Shown piece after piece: positions 1 through 6,730 of a stretch of 8,301 nucleotides of DNA; the stretch's first letter is position 1, and every line of letters begins with the position of its first letter. The DNA lies in NCBI GenBank assembly GCA_021783895.1, contig JAJXTJ010000032.1, positions 1 to 8,301 on the forward strand. The letters are read 5' to 3'. A program made the position numbers and the translations under genes. The notes under the pieces were generated by a model. It made no database searches, was not told the DNA's origin, and was given only the letters and a program-made list of their open reading frames with translations. Source of the stretch: Pseudomonadota bacterium. GTDB lineage: Bacteria > Pseudomonadota > Gammaproteobacteria > Burkholderiales > Sulfuricellaceae.

Positions 1-373
1 CTTCCAGATAGGTGTTATGGGTATCCTCGATCATCGGCAGACCGCCGATGCCGGAGCCGATATTAACGCCGATGCGCTCGGCGTTCTCCGGGGTAACCAC
101 AATGCCGGAGTCCTTGATCGCCTGTATTCCCGCGGCAAGCCCGTAATGGATGAAAACATCCATGCGGCGGGCTTCCTTGGCGGAAATGTACTCGGTGACA
201 TCGAATCCTTTGACTTCGCCGGCGATCTGGCAGGAAAAGGCCGAAGGGTCGAACCGGGTAATCCGGCTTATTCCGGATTTTCCGGCAAGAATGTTCGACC
301 ACGCTTGCGCAACGGTATTGCCGACGGGCGAAACGATGCCCAGGCCGGTGATGACGACTCTGCGTTTAGACAA
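1..373 (-). CDS. fabF: FabF, 3-oxoacyl-[ACP] synthase II (partial, N-terminal 124 residues)
   Basis: FabF (KAS II) is the cytosolic elongating condensing enzyme of type II fatty acid synthesis; it joins malonyl-ACP to a growing acyl-ACP. Translation of the minus strand from 373 gives MSKRRVVITGLGIVSPVGNT at the N-terminus, followed by matches to the thiolase-fold N-half (KEARRMDVFIHYG, then a glycine-rich IGSGIGGL near the edge), collinear with E. coli FabF. The gene leaves the window at base 1, so the catalytic Cys and the two active-site His are not visible. The start is a TTG at 373-371. It is favoured because the family N-terminus begins exactly there and a GGAG (383-380) lies six bases upstream; no in-frame ATG or GTG lies between it and acpP. 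It follows acpP after 44 bases with no visible terminator, so it is probably cotranscribed. Identity is very secure; the TTG start is well supported. Confidence 0.95.
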   Translation of the reverse strand, partial: MSKRRVVITGLGIVSPVGNTVAQAWSNILAGKSGISRITRFDPSAFSCQIAGEVKGFDVTEYISAKEARRMDVFIHYGLAAGIQAIKDSGIVVTPENAERIGVNIGSGIGGLPMIEDTHNTYLE

Positions 374-379
374 GGGCGG

Positions 380-383
380 CTCC
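380..383 (-). promoter_or_regulatory. Ribosome-binding site deciding the fabF TTG start
   Basis: On the minus strand GGAG occupies 383-380 and is followed by six bases and then the TTG at 373-371. This normal spacing supports initiation at the rare codon TTG rather than at a more distant codon. Confidence 0.7.
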
Positions 384-417
384 AGTTGCGAGTGGTTAGC
401 AGGATAGATGGAACAAC

Positions 418-654
418 TTAGTTTGGATGAGCGTTGACGTAATCAACGGCCTGTTTGACGGTGGTAATTTTTTCCGCTTCTTCGTCAGGGATCTCGCAGT
501 TGAATTCTTCTTCCAGTGCCATGACCAGTTCAACGGTATCCAGAGAATCAGCGCCCAGGTCGTCGACAAAGGAAGATTCGATTTTGACTTCGGCTTCGTT
601 CACGCCCAGTTGCTCAGCAACAATTTTTTTAACTCGTTGTTCGATATTTTCCAT
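418..654 (-). CDS. acpP: AcpP, acyl carrier protein
   Basis: AcpP carries the growing acyl chain as a thioester on a 4'-phosphopantetheine arm and is the shared partner of FabD, FabH, FabG, FabF and PlsX. The 78-residue product has the usual length, is strongly acidic, and contains the DSL motif ([10 protein letters not shown]) with the phosphopantetheine-attachment serine at residue 37. The conserved helix II recognition segment ([21 protein letters not shown]) follows. The ATG at 654 is preceded by a GAGGG (667-663) eight bases upstream. The gene sits between fabG (91-base gap) and fabF (44-base gap), the usual proteobacterial order. The fabG-side gap contains a likely dedicated promoter, consistent with the need for far more ACP than enzymes. 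The prosthetic group is added by a holo-ACP synthase that is not in this window. Confidence 0.99.
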   Translation of the reverse strand: MENIEQRVKKIVAEQLGVNEAEVKIESSFVDDLGADSLDTVELVMALEEEFNCEIPDEEAEKITTVKQAVDYVNAHPN

Positions 655-699
655 CTTAAGTACCCTCTCTACTTTGAACCGCTATAAAAAAGCTGACGC

Positions 700-728
700 A
701 TTTTACCAAAAATTGCCTACTTCACCAA
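700..728 (-). promoter_or_regulatory. Candidate sigma-70 promoter for acpP
   Basis: In the 91-base fabG-acpP gap the minus strand reads TTGGTG (728-723), 17 bases, then TAAAAT (705-700). The -10 matches the consensus at five of six positions, the -35 only at its TTG, and the spacing is ideal. Transcription would begin near 693, giving a leader of roughly 40 bases with a good ribosome-binding site. E. coli also has an acpP promoter in this gap, which makes the site more credible. No strong terminator is seen upstream, so it would add to operon read-through rather than replace it. Confidence 0.5.
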
Positions 729-745
729 ACAGGAAGTTTGCCCAA

Positions 746-1486
746 TTAACTCATGTACATGCCACCATTGACGTGCATGGTAGTGCCCGTGACATAACCG
801 GCTTGGGGCGAAGCCAGGAACGCGACCGAAGCCGCGATATCCTGGACCGTACCGAGCCGTCCCAGCGGGATGTGGCCGAGCAGACCATTACGTTGCTCCT
901 CGCTCAGGGCGCGGGTCATGTCCGTGTCGATGAAACCCGGCGCGACACAGTTTACCGTGATATTGCGGCTACCGACTTCGCGCGCCAGCGACTTGCTGAA
1001 GCCAATGATTCCTGCCTTGGCAGCGGCATAATTGGTCTGACCGGCGTTCCCCATCGTGCCTACCACCGAGGCAATGCTGATAATGCGACCATAACGCGCC
1101 TTCATCATCGCGCGCAGAACAGCCTGACTCAAGCGAAACACGGACTTCAGGTTGGTATCCATGATGTCGTCCCATTCCTCTTCCTTCATCCGCATCAGCA
1201 GGTTGTCGCGCGTGATGCCGGCATTATTGACCAGAATAGAGATCTCACCGAATTGAGCACGGATGGCTTGCAACACCTGCTCGATCTGCGCCGTGTCTTT
1301 GACGTTCAAAGCCAGCCCTGCCCCCTTGATGCCTGCCTGGCTCAGATAGCCGCTGATATTGTCTGCGCCGGCCTGGCTGGTCGCCGTGCCGATAACGATT
1401 GCGCCCTGCTTGCCGAGTTCATGCGCGACGGCCTGGCCTATTCCGCGACTGGCGCCAGTTACCAAAGCAATCTGCCCATCCAGCAT
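746..1486 (-). CDS. fabG: FabG, 3-oxoacyl-[ACP] reductase
   Basis: FabG is the NADPH-dependent first reductase of the elongation cycle, converting 3-oxoacyl-ACP to (3R)-hydroxyacyl-ACP; it acts as a cytosolic tetramer. The 246-residue protein is a classical short-chain dehydrogenase of the family's normal length. It shows the cofactor loop TGASRGIG at residues 10-17, NNAG at 87-90, the tetrad Asn112-Ser140-Tyr153-Lys157 (N-YAAAK), and the proline-glycine segment VAPGFIDTDMT after the active site. The C-terminal VTGTTMHVNGGMYM is typical of FabG and separates it from general SDR enzymes. The ATG at 1486 is preceded by GGGAGA (1500-1495) at good spacing. The gene lies 17 bases after fabD and is clearly in the same operon. 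Confidence 0.98.
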   Translation of the reverse strand: MLDGQIALVTGASRGIGQAVAHELGKQGAIVIGTATSQAGADNISGYLSQAGIKGAGLALNVKDTAQIEQVLQAIRAQFGEISILVNNAGITRDNLLMRMKEEEWDDIMDTNLKSVFRLSQAVLRAMMKARYGRIISIASVVGTMGNAGQTNYAAAKAGIIGFSKSLAREVGSRNITVNCVAPGFIDTDMTRALSEEQRNGLLGHIPLGRLGTVQDIAASVAFLASPQAGYVTGTTMHVNGGMYMS

Positions 1487-1503
1487 TTAACTATTCTCCC
1501 TGA

Positions 1504-2433
1504 TTATTTCAATATATCCATGGCCTGGCGCAACGCAGCTTCGTCAGACAGTGCAAATGCCTGCATATTGCCGTCGATGCGCTTGGTCAGTCCGGCCAGC
1601 ACCTTCCCGGGGCCACATTCTGCAAGTCTGGCGATGCCTAGCTCGGCAAAACTCCTGACCGTTTCCGCCCATCTCACCGGGCTGTACAGTTGGCGAGCCA
1701 GCGCATCCTTGATACTGGCTTCATCGCCGTGACTTCTGACATCAGCGTTATGTATTACAGGTATTTGCGGCGCCTTGATCGAGATCATCTGCAGGCGTTG
1801 CGCCAGCGCCTCCGCCGCCAGTCGCATCAGGGCGCAATGGGAGGGAACGCTGACCGGCAGTGGCAGCGCGCGTTTTGCACCCTTTTCCTTGGACAGCAAC
1901 ATGCCGCGCTCAACGGCAGTCTTGTGGCCCGCGATCACGACTTGCCCAGGTGAATTGAAATTGACCGCCTCCAGCACCTCGCCTTGCGCTGCTTCGGCAC
2001 AAACGGCGCGCACGGCATCGTCATCGAGCCCCAGAATCGCCGCCATGCCGCCCACGCCTTCAGTCACCGCTTCCTGCATGGCTTGAGCACGAAAGCGCAC
2101 CAGCGGCAGCGCATCGGCAAAGGACAGCGCTCCGGATGCTACCAGTGCAGTGTATTCGCCCAGGCTGTGGCCGGCAAGCACAGTCGGTCTCGCTCCTTGC
2201 AGGGCATTCCAGGCGCGGAACACCGCCACGCCGGCGGTCAGCATGACCGGTTGGGTGTTAACCGTCAGGTTGAGCTCTTCAGCGCTACCGCTCGTGATCG
2301 TGCCCCACAAATCCTGCTTGAGAATATCTCCCGCTTCCTCGAAGGTCTCTCGCACGATGGGAAGTCCGTGGTAGCCATTCATCATGCCGACCGACTGCGA
2401 ACCCTGCCCTGGAAATACGAATGCAAAACTCAT
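1504..2433 (-). CDS. fabD: FabD, malonyl-CoA:ACP transacylase
   Basis: FabD moves malonyl from malonyl-CoA to holo-ACP and so supplies the extender unit for FabH and FabF. From the ATG at 2433 the protein is 309 residues, the same length as E. coli FabD. It begins MSFAFVFPGQGSQ, carries the nucleophile Ser90 in GHSLGEY, Arg115, the catalytic His199 in SVPSHC, and the conserved NFNSPGQVVIAG and GPGKVLAGLTKRI segments. An upstream in-frame TTG at 2454 would add seven residues (MVRRVEN) and overlap the end of fabH. I prefer the ATG because AGAAGGG (2448-2442) lies eight bases before it and the family N-terminus starts there. The fabH stop TGA (2450-2448) abuts this ribosome-binding site, suggesting coupled translation. 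Confidence 0.97.
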   Translation of the reverse strand: MSFAFVFPGQGSQSVGMMNGYHGLPIVRETFEEAGDILKQDLWGTITSGSAEELNLTVNTQPVMLTAGVAVFRAWNALQGARPTVLAGHSLGEYTALVASGALSFADALPLVRFRAQAMQEAVTEGVGGMAAILGLDDDAVRAVCAEAAQGEVLEAVNFNSPGQVVIAGHKTAVERGMLLSKEKGAKRALPLPVSVPSHCALMRLAAEALAQRLQMISIKAPQIPVIHNADVRSHGDEASIKDALARQLYSPVRWAETVRSFAELGIARLAECGPGKVLAGLTKRIDGNMQAFALSDEAALRQAMDILK

Positions 2434-2447
2434 GTTTTCAACCCTTC

Positions 2448-3407
2448 TCACCAAGTTACCAGCGCAGAACCCCAGGTGAAACCGCCACCCACAGCCTCCA
2501 TCAGCAGGGTGTCGCCAGGCTTGATCCGCCCATCCCGAACCGCGACATCCAGCGCCAAGGGGATCGAAGCCGCCGAGGTGTTGCCATGCCTGTCGACCGT
2601 GACCACCACATTATCCATGCGCATCCCCAGCTTCTTGGCGGTGGCCTGGATAATGCGAATATTGGCCTGATGCGGCACCAGCCAGGTGATGTCTGACTTC
2701 TGCATGCCATTGGCCGCAAGGGTTTCCTCAACGATCGAATCCAGCACCCCGACTGCGAACTTGAACACACCGGTACCGTCCATTTCGACGAAAGGATTAC
2801 CCTTTGCCTTGCCGCCTGAAAGACACGCCGGCACAGATAATAGATGGCCATAGCTGCCGTCGGCATGCAGGTGGGTGGAAATAATTCCAGGCTCTTCGCT
2901 AACTTTCAGGACAACCGCCCCCGCGCCATCACCGAACAGAACACAGGTGTTGCGGTCGGTCCAGTCCATGAGGCGGGAAAAGGTTTCCGCGCCCACGACC
3001 AGGGCGCACTTGCTTTGCCCGCCGCGAATGAATTGGTCGGCCATCGCCAGGGCGTAGATGAAACCGCTGCAAACTGCCTGGATGTCAAATGCCGGGCCAC
3101 CGCTCTTGATGCCGAGTTTTTCCTGGAGGATGCAGGCTGTGCTGGGAAACACAACATCAGGCGTAGTCGTGGCGACGATGATCAAGTCGATATTTTGGAG
3201 GTCGACGCCGGCCATTTCTATGGCCCGCTGCGCCGCCTGGAAAGCCAGATCGCTGGTGGTCTGGTTTTCTGCGACAATATGGCGCTCGCGGATGCCCGTG
3301 CGAGAAAAAACCCATTCGTCAGAGGTATCGACCATCTGCGCCAGATCGTGGTTGGTCAGGATTTTTTCCGGCAGGTAGCCGCCTGTACCGATAATACGTG
3401 AATACAT
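2448..3407 (-). CDS. fabH: FabH, 3-oxoacyl-[ACP] synthase III
   Basis: FabH starts fatty acid synthesis by condensing acetyl-CoA with malonyl-ACP to give acetoacetyl-ACP. The 319-residue protein has the family's usual length and the KAS III catalytic triad: Cys113 in [11 protein letters not shown], His246 in VPHQANIRI and Asn276 in GNTSAASIP. The N-terminal [16 protein letters not shown] and the [11 protein letters not shown] loop are also typical. The ATG at 3407 overlaps the plsX stop by one base (minus strand reads TGATG). The sequence GAGGAAAAGG inside the end of plsX serves as ribosome-binding site. Primer preference (acetyl versus branched) cannot be read reliably here, but collinearity with E. 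coli FabH suggests acetyl-CoA. Confidence 0.98.
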   Translation of the reverse strand: MYSRIIGTGGYLPEKILTNHDLAQMVDTSDEWVFSRTGIRERHIVAENQTTSDLAFQAAQRAIEMAGVDLQNIDLIIVATTTPDVVFPSTACILQEKLGIKSGGPAFDIQAVCSGFIYALAMADQFIRGGQSKCALVVGAETFSRLMDWTDRNTCVLFGDGAGAVVLKVSEEPGIISTHLHADGSYGHLLSVPACLSGGKAKGNPFVEMDGTGVFKFAVGVLDSIVEETLAANGMQKSDITWLVPHQANIRIIQATAKKLGMRMDNVVVTVDRHGNTSAASIPLALDVAVRDGRIKPGDTLLMEAVGGGFTWGSALVTW

Positions 3408-4423
3408 CAGACCTTTTCCTCGTTCAGCAGGGCCATTTGTTCATTGATCCGGCGCAGCACCCCGTTGCGCACTTCCTCGACCGCGCGCTCAATGGCGAAT
3501 TGAAAGGCGAAACTATCCGCCGAGCCGTGGCTTTTCACCACAACCCCTTTTAATCCGAGGAGGCTTGCGCCGTTGTAACGCCGATGGTCGAGACGTTTCT
3601 TGAAAGCACTGAGAACCGGGTAGGCGATGAGACCCGCCAATCGGGTCAGGACGTTGCGCTTGAATTCCTGGCGCAAGAAAGTCGCCAACATCTGCACCAG
3701 TCCTTCCGATGCCTTCAGCGCAACATTGCCGACAAAGCCGTCGCATACCACCACGTCCGTGGTCCCTTTATAGATGTCGTTGCCTTCCACGTTGCCATGG
3801 AAATTCAGATGGCTCTGACGCAACAATTCGGCGGTCTGCTTGACTACTTCGTTGCCCTTGATGTCTTCCTCGCCGATATTGAGCAAACCAACACTGGGGG
3901 ATTCCTTATGCTCTACTGCGGAAACCAGCATCGCGCCCATGACTGCGAACTGGAGCAGGTGGTTCGCGGTGCAATCCACATTGGCGCCAAGATCAAGGAC
4001 GTGGGTATGACCGTTCAGCGTGGGCATCATCCCGGCAATGGCCGGTCGTTCGATCCCCGGCAGCATTTTCAGGACAAAGCGGGAGATGGCCATTAGCGCA
4101 CCGGTGTTGCCGGCGCTAACGCAAGCATTCGCCTCACCCGTTTTTACCAGGTTGATGGCGATGCGCATGGAGGAGTCTTTTTTGTTGCGCAAGGACAGAG
4201 CGGGCGGGTCATCCATGGTAACCACCTCGCTGGCATGTTGAATGCGCAGGCGAGGCGAAACCGAGGCCTGGAGGGATTGAAGCTCGGCTTCAATCACCCC
4301 GGCCAAGCCGACTAATACTATATTGACTTCAGCGTCCCGGTTCAGGTACGCCAGAGCAGCGGGGACAGTGACATGGGGTCCGTGGTCGCCGCCCATGGCG
4401 TCGATCGCAACAGTGATATCCAT
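3407..4423 (-). CDS. plsX: PlsX, phosphate acyltransferase
   Basis: PlsX converts acyl-ACP plus phosphate to acyl-phosphate, the acyl donor used by membrane-bound PlsY to make lysophosphatidic acid; it is a peripheral, cytosolic-face enzyme that links fatty acid synthesis to phospholipid synthesis. The 338-residue product fits the family length and shows [10 protein letters not shown] (residues 8-17), [45 protein letters not shown] and a C-terminal [11 protein letters not shown] followed by SHGSAD. The ATG at 4423 matches the family N-terminus ([13 protein letters not shown]), although only a weak GAG is seen upstream as ribosome-binding site. The gene lies 45 bases after rpmF and its stop overlaps the fabH start, so fabH translation is probably coupled to it. 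Confidence 0.98.
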   Translation of the reverse strand: MDITVAIDAMGGDHGPHVTVPAALAYLNRDAEVNIVLVGLAGVIEAELQSLQASVSPRLRIQHASEVVTMDDPPALSLRNKKDSSMRIAINLVKTGEANACVSAGNTGALMAISRFVLKMLPGIERPAIAGMMPTLNGHTHVLDLGANVDCTANHLLQFAVMGAMLVSAVEHKESPSVGLLNIGEEDIKGNEVVKQTAELLRQSHLNFHGNVEGNDIYKGTTDVVVCDGFVGNVALKASEGLVQMLATFLRQEFKRNVLTRLAGLIAYPVLSAFKKRLDHRRYNGASLLGLKGVVVKSHGSADSFAFQFAIERAVEEVRNGVLRRINEQMALLNEEKV

Positions 4424-4468
4424 TACGCTCGTTGCAAACCGCCTTTACCGGACGCCCGATAACGCCGA

Positions 4469-4648
4469 TTACTCGCCCTTGGCACTCGCAACCTTTTTAC
4501 CGCGATAAAAACCGCTGGGGCTGACGTGGTGACGCAGGTGAATTTCTCCGGTGGTCGGCTCCACGGCCAACGGTGGGTTGGTCAGGAAGTCGTGCGCGCG
4601 GCGCATGCCACGCTTGGAGGGGGATTTCTTGTTCTGTTGTACAGCCAT
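4469..4648 (-). CDS. rpmF: Ribosomal protein L32 (bL32)
   Basis: bL32 is a small basic protein of the large ribosomal subunit. The minus strand from 4648 encodes 59 residues beginning [20 protein letters not shown] and containing the conserved [21 protein letters not shown] segment, ending at TAA (4471-4469). E. coli L32 has 57 residues and aligns along its length. No cysteine is present, so this is the zinc-independent form and not the four-cysteine zinc-ribbon version. The ribosome-binding site AGGAG (4659-4655) has good spacing and overlaps the stop codon of yceD, which lies nine bases upstream of the ATG. The yceD-rpmF-plsX order is strongly conserved and places a ribosomal protein under the same promoter as lipid synthesis genes. 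Confidence 0.98.
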   Translation of the reverse strand: MAVQQNKKSPSKRGMRRAHDFLTNPPLAVEPTTGEIHLRHHVSPSGFYRGKKVASAKGE

Positions 4649-4657
4649 GATATGCTC

Positions 4658-5173
4658 CTAATTTTTTCTCAAATCTTTCGTTTTCAGCGCGGCCAGAGCA
4701 CTAAAAGCATTGGGTTTATCGATTTTCGCCTGACCAAAATTGCCGCCCGCTTTACAGTCTGCCGATGCGTGCGTGGGCGCCATCGGCAAGCCTAGCAACA
4801 CCTCATCCTCGACCAATGCCAGCACATCCATATTCGGATCCACCTTGATAGCGTCCGTCAATTCATCCTCGTTCACCACCGCTGGAAAAACCTGTTCATC
4901 CTCAATCAATTCCAGTTCGGAATTAAGGTCAACAGAAAAGGCCAGAGCCTCAAGGCAACGCTGACACCTGAGTTGCAGCATGCCCTTAACGGCGCAAACC
5001 AGAAAAAGCTTATCGTTCTCGCCGCGCTTGCCGGTCAGGGTGTACTCCAGCATGCCGCTGCTGGAAAACAGCAAATCCTGTAGCCGACCCAAGTTTGCGA
5101 CCGTGACACTACCGTTTAGCGATTCGCCGTTGCGCGCAAATTCAATGCTGTTGATGACGACCTGTTCAGGCAT
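4658..5173 (-). CDS. yceD: YceD / DUF177 family protein
   Basis: YceD-family proteins are nearly always encoded just upstream of rpmF; family members have been linked to 23S rRNA accumulation, but the molecular activity is not settled. The 171-residue product is close to E. coli YceD (173). It shows the family pattern: an N-terminal beta-rich part, a CQRC pair at Cys70 and Cys73, an acidic middle (ELELIEDEQVF), the hallmark DVLALVEDEVLLGLPMAPTH at about 116-135 followed by Cys140, and a C-terminal KPNAFSALAALK. The three cysteines could bind a metal, which is inference. The ATG at 5173 has no Shine-Dalgarno sequence in front of it; instead the promoter -10 box lies only nine bases upstream. 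The next internal Met is residue 41, too far in to be the start. Confidence 0.93.
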   Translation of the reverse strand: MPEQVVINSIEFARNGESLNGSVTVANLGRLQDLLFSSSGMLEYTLTGKRGENDKLFLVCAVKGMLQLRCQRCLEALAFSVDLNSELELIEDEQVFPAVVNEDELTDAIKVDPNMDVLALVEDEVLLGLPMAPTHASADCKAGGNFGQAKIDKPNAFSALAALKTKDLRKN

Positions 5174-5182
5174 AAGGCGCGC

Positions 5183-5211
5183 ATGATATAATTTTTAAGA
5201 TTGGCTGTCAA
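5183..5211 (-). promoter_or_regulatory. Strong sigma-70 promoter of the yceD-rpmF-plsX-fab operon
   Basis: The minus strand has TTGACA (5211-5206), exactly 17 bases, then TATCAT (5188-5183): six of six and five of six consensus matches. The bases after the -10 are GCGCGCC, a GC-only discriminator. The expected start lies at about 5176-5173, directly at the yceD ATG (5173), so the leader would be zero to about three bases. This agrees with the absence of a ribosome-binding site for yceD. GC-rich discriminators are known features of promoters inhibited by ppGpp/DksA; whether that applies here is inference. Confidence 0.8.
5184..5192 (+). promoter_or_regulatory. Extended -10 promoter candidate for pycAB
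   Basis: TGATATAAT is a perfect TGnTATAAT extended -10 element on the plus strand. At 16-18 bases upstream only poor -35 matches exist (for example TGTTCA at 5163-5168, inside the yceD start), as is common for extended -10 promoters. Transcription would begin near 5199 and give a leader of about 74 bases before pycA. The element overlaps the leftward -10 box, so the two promoters probably cannot be occupied together. Confidence 0.5.
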
Positions 5212-5272
5212 AAAACAAGCTCCAAGAGCACTCACAGAAACTTGATGTTTTGATAATTTAACGGGTTCTCGC

Positions 5273-6691
5273 GTGATCAAGAAAATTCTTATTGCCAATC
5301 GTGGCGAAATCGCGGTTCGCATTGTACGCGCCTGCTCCGAAATGGGGATTAAATCTGTCGCCATTTATACGGATGCCGATCGACATGCCCTGCACGTCAA
5401 AAAAGCGGACGAAGCCTATAACATCGGCTCTGACCCAGTCATTGGTTACCTGAACGCAGACAATATAGTCAATCTCGCCGTTGCGGCAGGTTGCGACGCA
5501 CTTCATCCCGGCTACGGCTTCCTTTCTGAAAACCCCGTCCTAGCGGAAATCTGCGCCAAGCGAGGCATCAAGTTCATCGGCCCTTCGCCGGAAGTGATCC
5601 ACCGCATGGGTGACAAGATACAGGCCCGTCAGGCAATGATCGATGCCGGTGTGCCGGTAGTTCCAGGCAGCGAAGGCAATCTTGGCAACGTCAAACAGGC
5701 GGTGGAACTGGCCACCAGGATCGGCTACCCCGTCATGCTGAAAGCCACCAACGGCGGTGGCGGGCGCGGTATCCGCCGCTGCAACAGCGAAGAAGAATTG
5801 ATCAAAAATTATGATCGCGTGGTTTCCGAAGCCACCAAGGCGTTCGGCAAGCCCGAAGTATTCATGGAAAAATGCGTTGTCAACCCGCGCCACATCGAAG
5901 TCCAGGTCATCGGCGACAGCTTTGGAAGCGTGATCCATCTGTTCGAACGCGACTGCTCGATCCAGCGCCGTAATCAGAAGCTGATTGAAATCGCGCCCTC
6001 CCCGCAACTGACTCGAGCCCAGCGGGACTACATCGGTAAAATCGCAGTGCAGGCCGCCAAGATCGTCGGCTACGAAAATGCGGGCACGGTGGAGTTTCTG
6101 CTTGACCAGGACAACCAGTTCTACTTCATGGAGATGAACACCCGCCTGCAGGTCGAGCACACCGTAACGGAAACCATTACCGGCATCGACATCGTACAGG
6201 AGCAAATCCGCATCGCCAGCGGCTTGCCATTACAGTACAAACAAAAGGACGTAAATTATCGCGGCTATGCCATAGAATTTCGCATCAATGCCGAAGACCC
6301 GAAAAACGATTTCCTCCCCAGTTTTGGGCGTATCACCCGCTACTATGCGCCCGGCGGACCCGGCGTACGCACCGACGCGGCCATGTATACGGGTTACATC
6401 ATCCCACCTTACTACGACTCCATGTGCGCCAAGCTCACCGTTTGGAGCCTGACCTGGGAAGGCGTGGTTGAACGGGGTCGGCGCGCCCTGAGCGACATGG
6501 TGGTCTATGGGGTGAAAACCACGATTCCTTACTATCAGGAAATCATGAAGCACCCGGATTTCCGAAGTGGGAAGTTTGATACCAGTTTCGTGGAAACCCA
6601 TTCCGAGCTGACAAACTACTCGGTCAGTCGTCCCAAGGAACAGCTGGCGGCGGCCATTTCAGCGGCGATCGCGGCCCACGTGGGACTGTAA
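5273..6691 (+). CDS. pycA: PycA, pyruvate carboxylase biotin carboxylase subunit
   Basis: This subunit uses ATP and bicarbonate to carboxylate the biotin carried on the partner subunit. The 472-residue product has the full biotin carboxylase layout: N-terminal domain starting MIKKILIANRGEIAVRI, ATP-grasp domain with the glycine-rich loop NGGGGRGIR (160-168) and lysines 115 and 157, catalytic RRNQK (Lys236), and MEMNTRLQVEHTVTE (Glu287, Asn289, Arg291). The C-terminal half (NFLPSFGRI-like segment, YAPGGPGVRTD, IPPYYDSM) and the end ELTNYSVSRPKEQLAAAISAAIAAH match the pyruvate-carboxylase subunit A of Pseudomonas rather than the acetyl-CoA carboxylase subunit AccC. Pairing with pycB confirms this. 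The start is GTG at 5273; an in-frame TGA at 5243 with no ATG between makes it the only sensible choice, although only a weak ACGGG (5261-5265) precedes it. Confidence 0.93.
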   Translation: MIKKILIANRGEIAVRIVRACSEMGIKSVAIYTDADRHALHVKKADEAYNIGSDPVIGYLNADNIVNLAVAAGCDALHPGYGFLSENPVLAEICAKRGIKFIGPSPEVIHRMGDKIQARQAMIDAGVPVVPGSEGNLGNVKQAVELATRIGYPVMLKATNGGGGRGIRRCNSEEELIKNYDRVVSEATKAFGKPEVFMEKCVVNPRHIEVQVIGDSFGSVIHLFERDCSIQRRNQKLIEIAPSPQLTRAQRDYIGKIAVQAAKIVGYENAGTVEFLLDQDNQFYFMEMNTRLQVEHTVTETITGIDIVQEQIRIASGLPLQYKQKDVNYRGYAIEFRINAEDPKNDFLPSFGRITRYYAPGGPGVRTDAAMYTGYIIPPYYDSMCAKLTVWSLTWEGVVERGRRALSDMVVYGVKTTIPYYQEIMKHPDFRSGKFDTSFVETHSELTNYSVSRPKEQLAAAISAAIAAHVGL

Positions 6692-6711
6692 AATATCGTC
6701 TTGTTTTTTTG

Positions 6712-6724
6712 TAAAATTTTAGGA
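6712..6724 (+). promoter_or_regulatory. pycB ribosome-binding region in the pycA-pycB gap
   Basis: The 39-base gap after the pycA stop is T-rich (a run of seven T at 6704-6710), then has a perfect 10-base palindrome TAAAATTTTA (6712-6721) overlapping AGGA (6721-6724), six bases before the pycB ATG at 6731. The gap is short and lacks a GC stem, so I see no terminator and expect cotranscription. The palindrome is too AT-rich to form a stable hairpin. Confidence 0.5.
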
Positions 6725-6730
6725 TAAAGC

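Larger units (their letters stand above)
5174..5272. other. Divergent intergenic control region between yceD and pycA
   Basis: This 99-base AT-rich stretch separates the two divergent operons and is the only place where either can be driven from its first gene. It contains a near-consensus promoter facing left (5183-5211), a perfect extended -10 facing right (5184-5192), and a small interrupted palindrome GCTC-CAA-GAGC at 5219-5229. The right-hand part (5240-5265) is AT-rich and includes GATAAT at 5252-5257, which could be a second rightward -10 but lacks a recognisable -35. No operator I can assign to a named regulator is seen. Confidence 0.7.

Noticed and set aside
729..745. Possible terminator hairpin CAAAC-TTCCT-GTTTG (minus strand) after fabG.
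   Set aside because: The stem is only five mostly weak pairs and no T-run follows directly, so it is unlikely to end transcription.
455..1732. A 425-codon open frame on the plus strand running antisense to acpP, fabG and the end of fabD.
   Set aside because: It lies opposite three genes with intact family motifs, spans the acpP-fabG-fabD junctions without regard to them, and its translation is low-complexity (rich in Ser, Ala, Arg, His) with no recognisable domain. It is a shadow of GC-biased codons on the other strand.
2434..2454. A longer fabD starting at the TTG at 2454.
   Set aside because: It would overlap the end of fabH and add MVRRVEN, which the family lacks; the ATG at 2433 has a well-spaced AGAAGGG and gives the standard 309 residues.
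1984..2670. A 228-codon plus-strand open frame opposite fabD and fabH.
   Set aside because: It crosses the fabD-fabH junction in antisense, has no family motif and no ribosome-binding site; the real genes on the other strand explain the sequence.
5540..6205. A 221-codon minus-strand open frame opposite pycA.
   Set aside because: It is complementary to the ATP-grasp region of pycA, whose motifs are all intact; the antisense product resembles no family I know.
5273..6691. Reading the biotin carboxylase gene as accC of acetyl-CoA carboxylase because fab genes are adjacent.
   Set aside because: It is followed by the pyruvate carboxyltransferase subunit and not by or after accB, and its C-terminal region matches the pyruvate-carboxylase subunit type.
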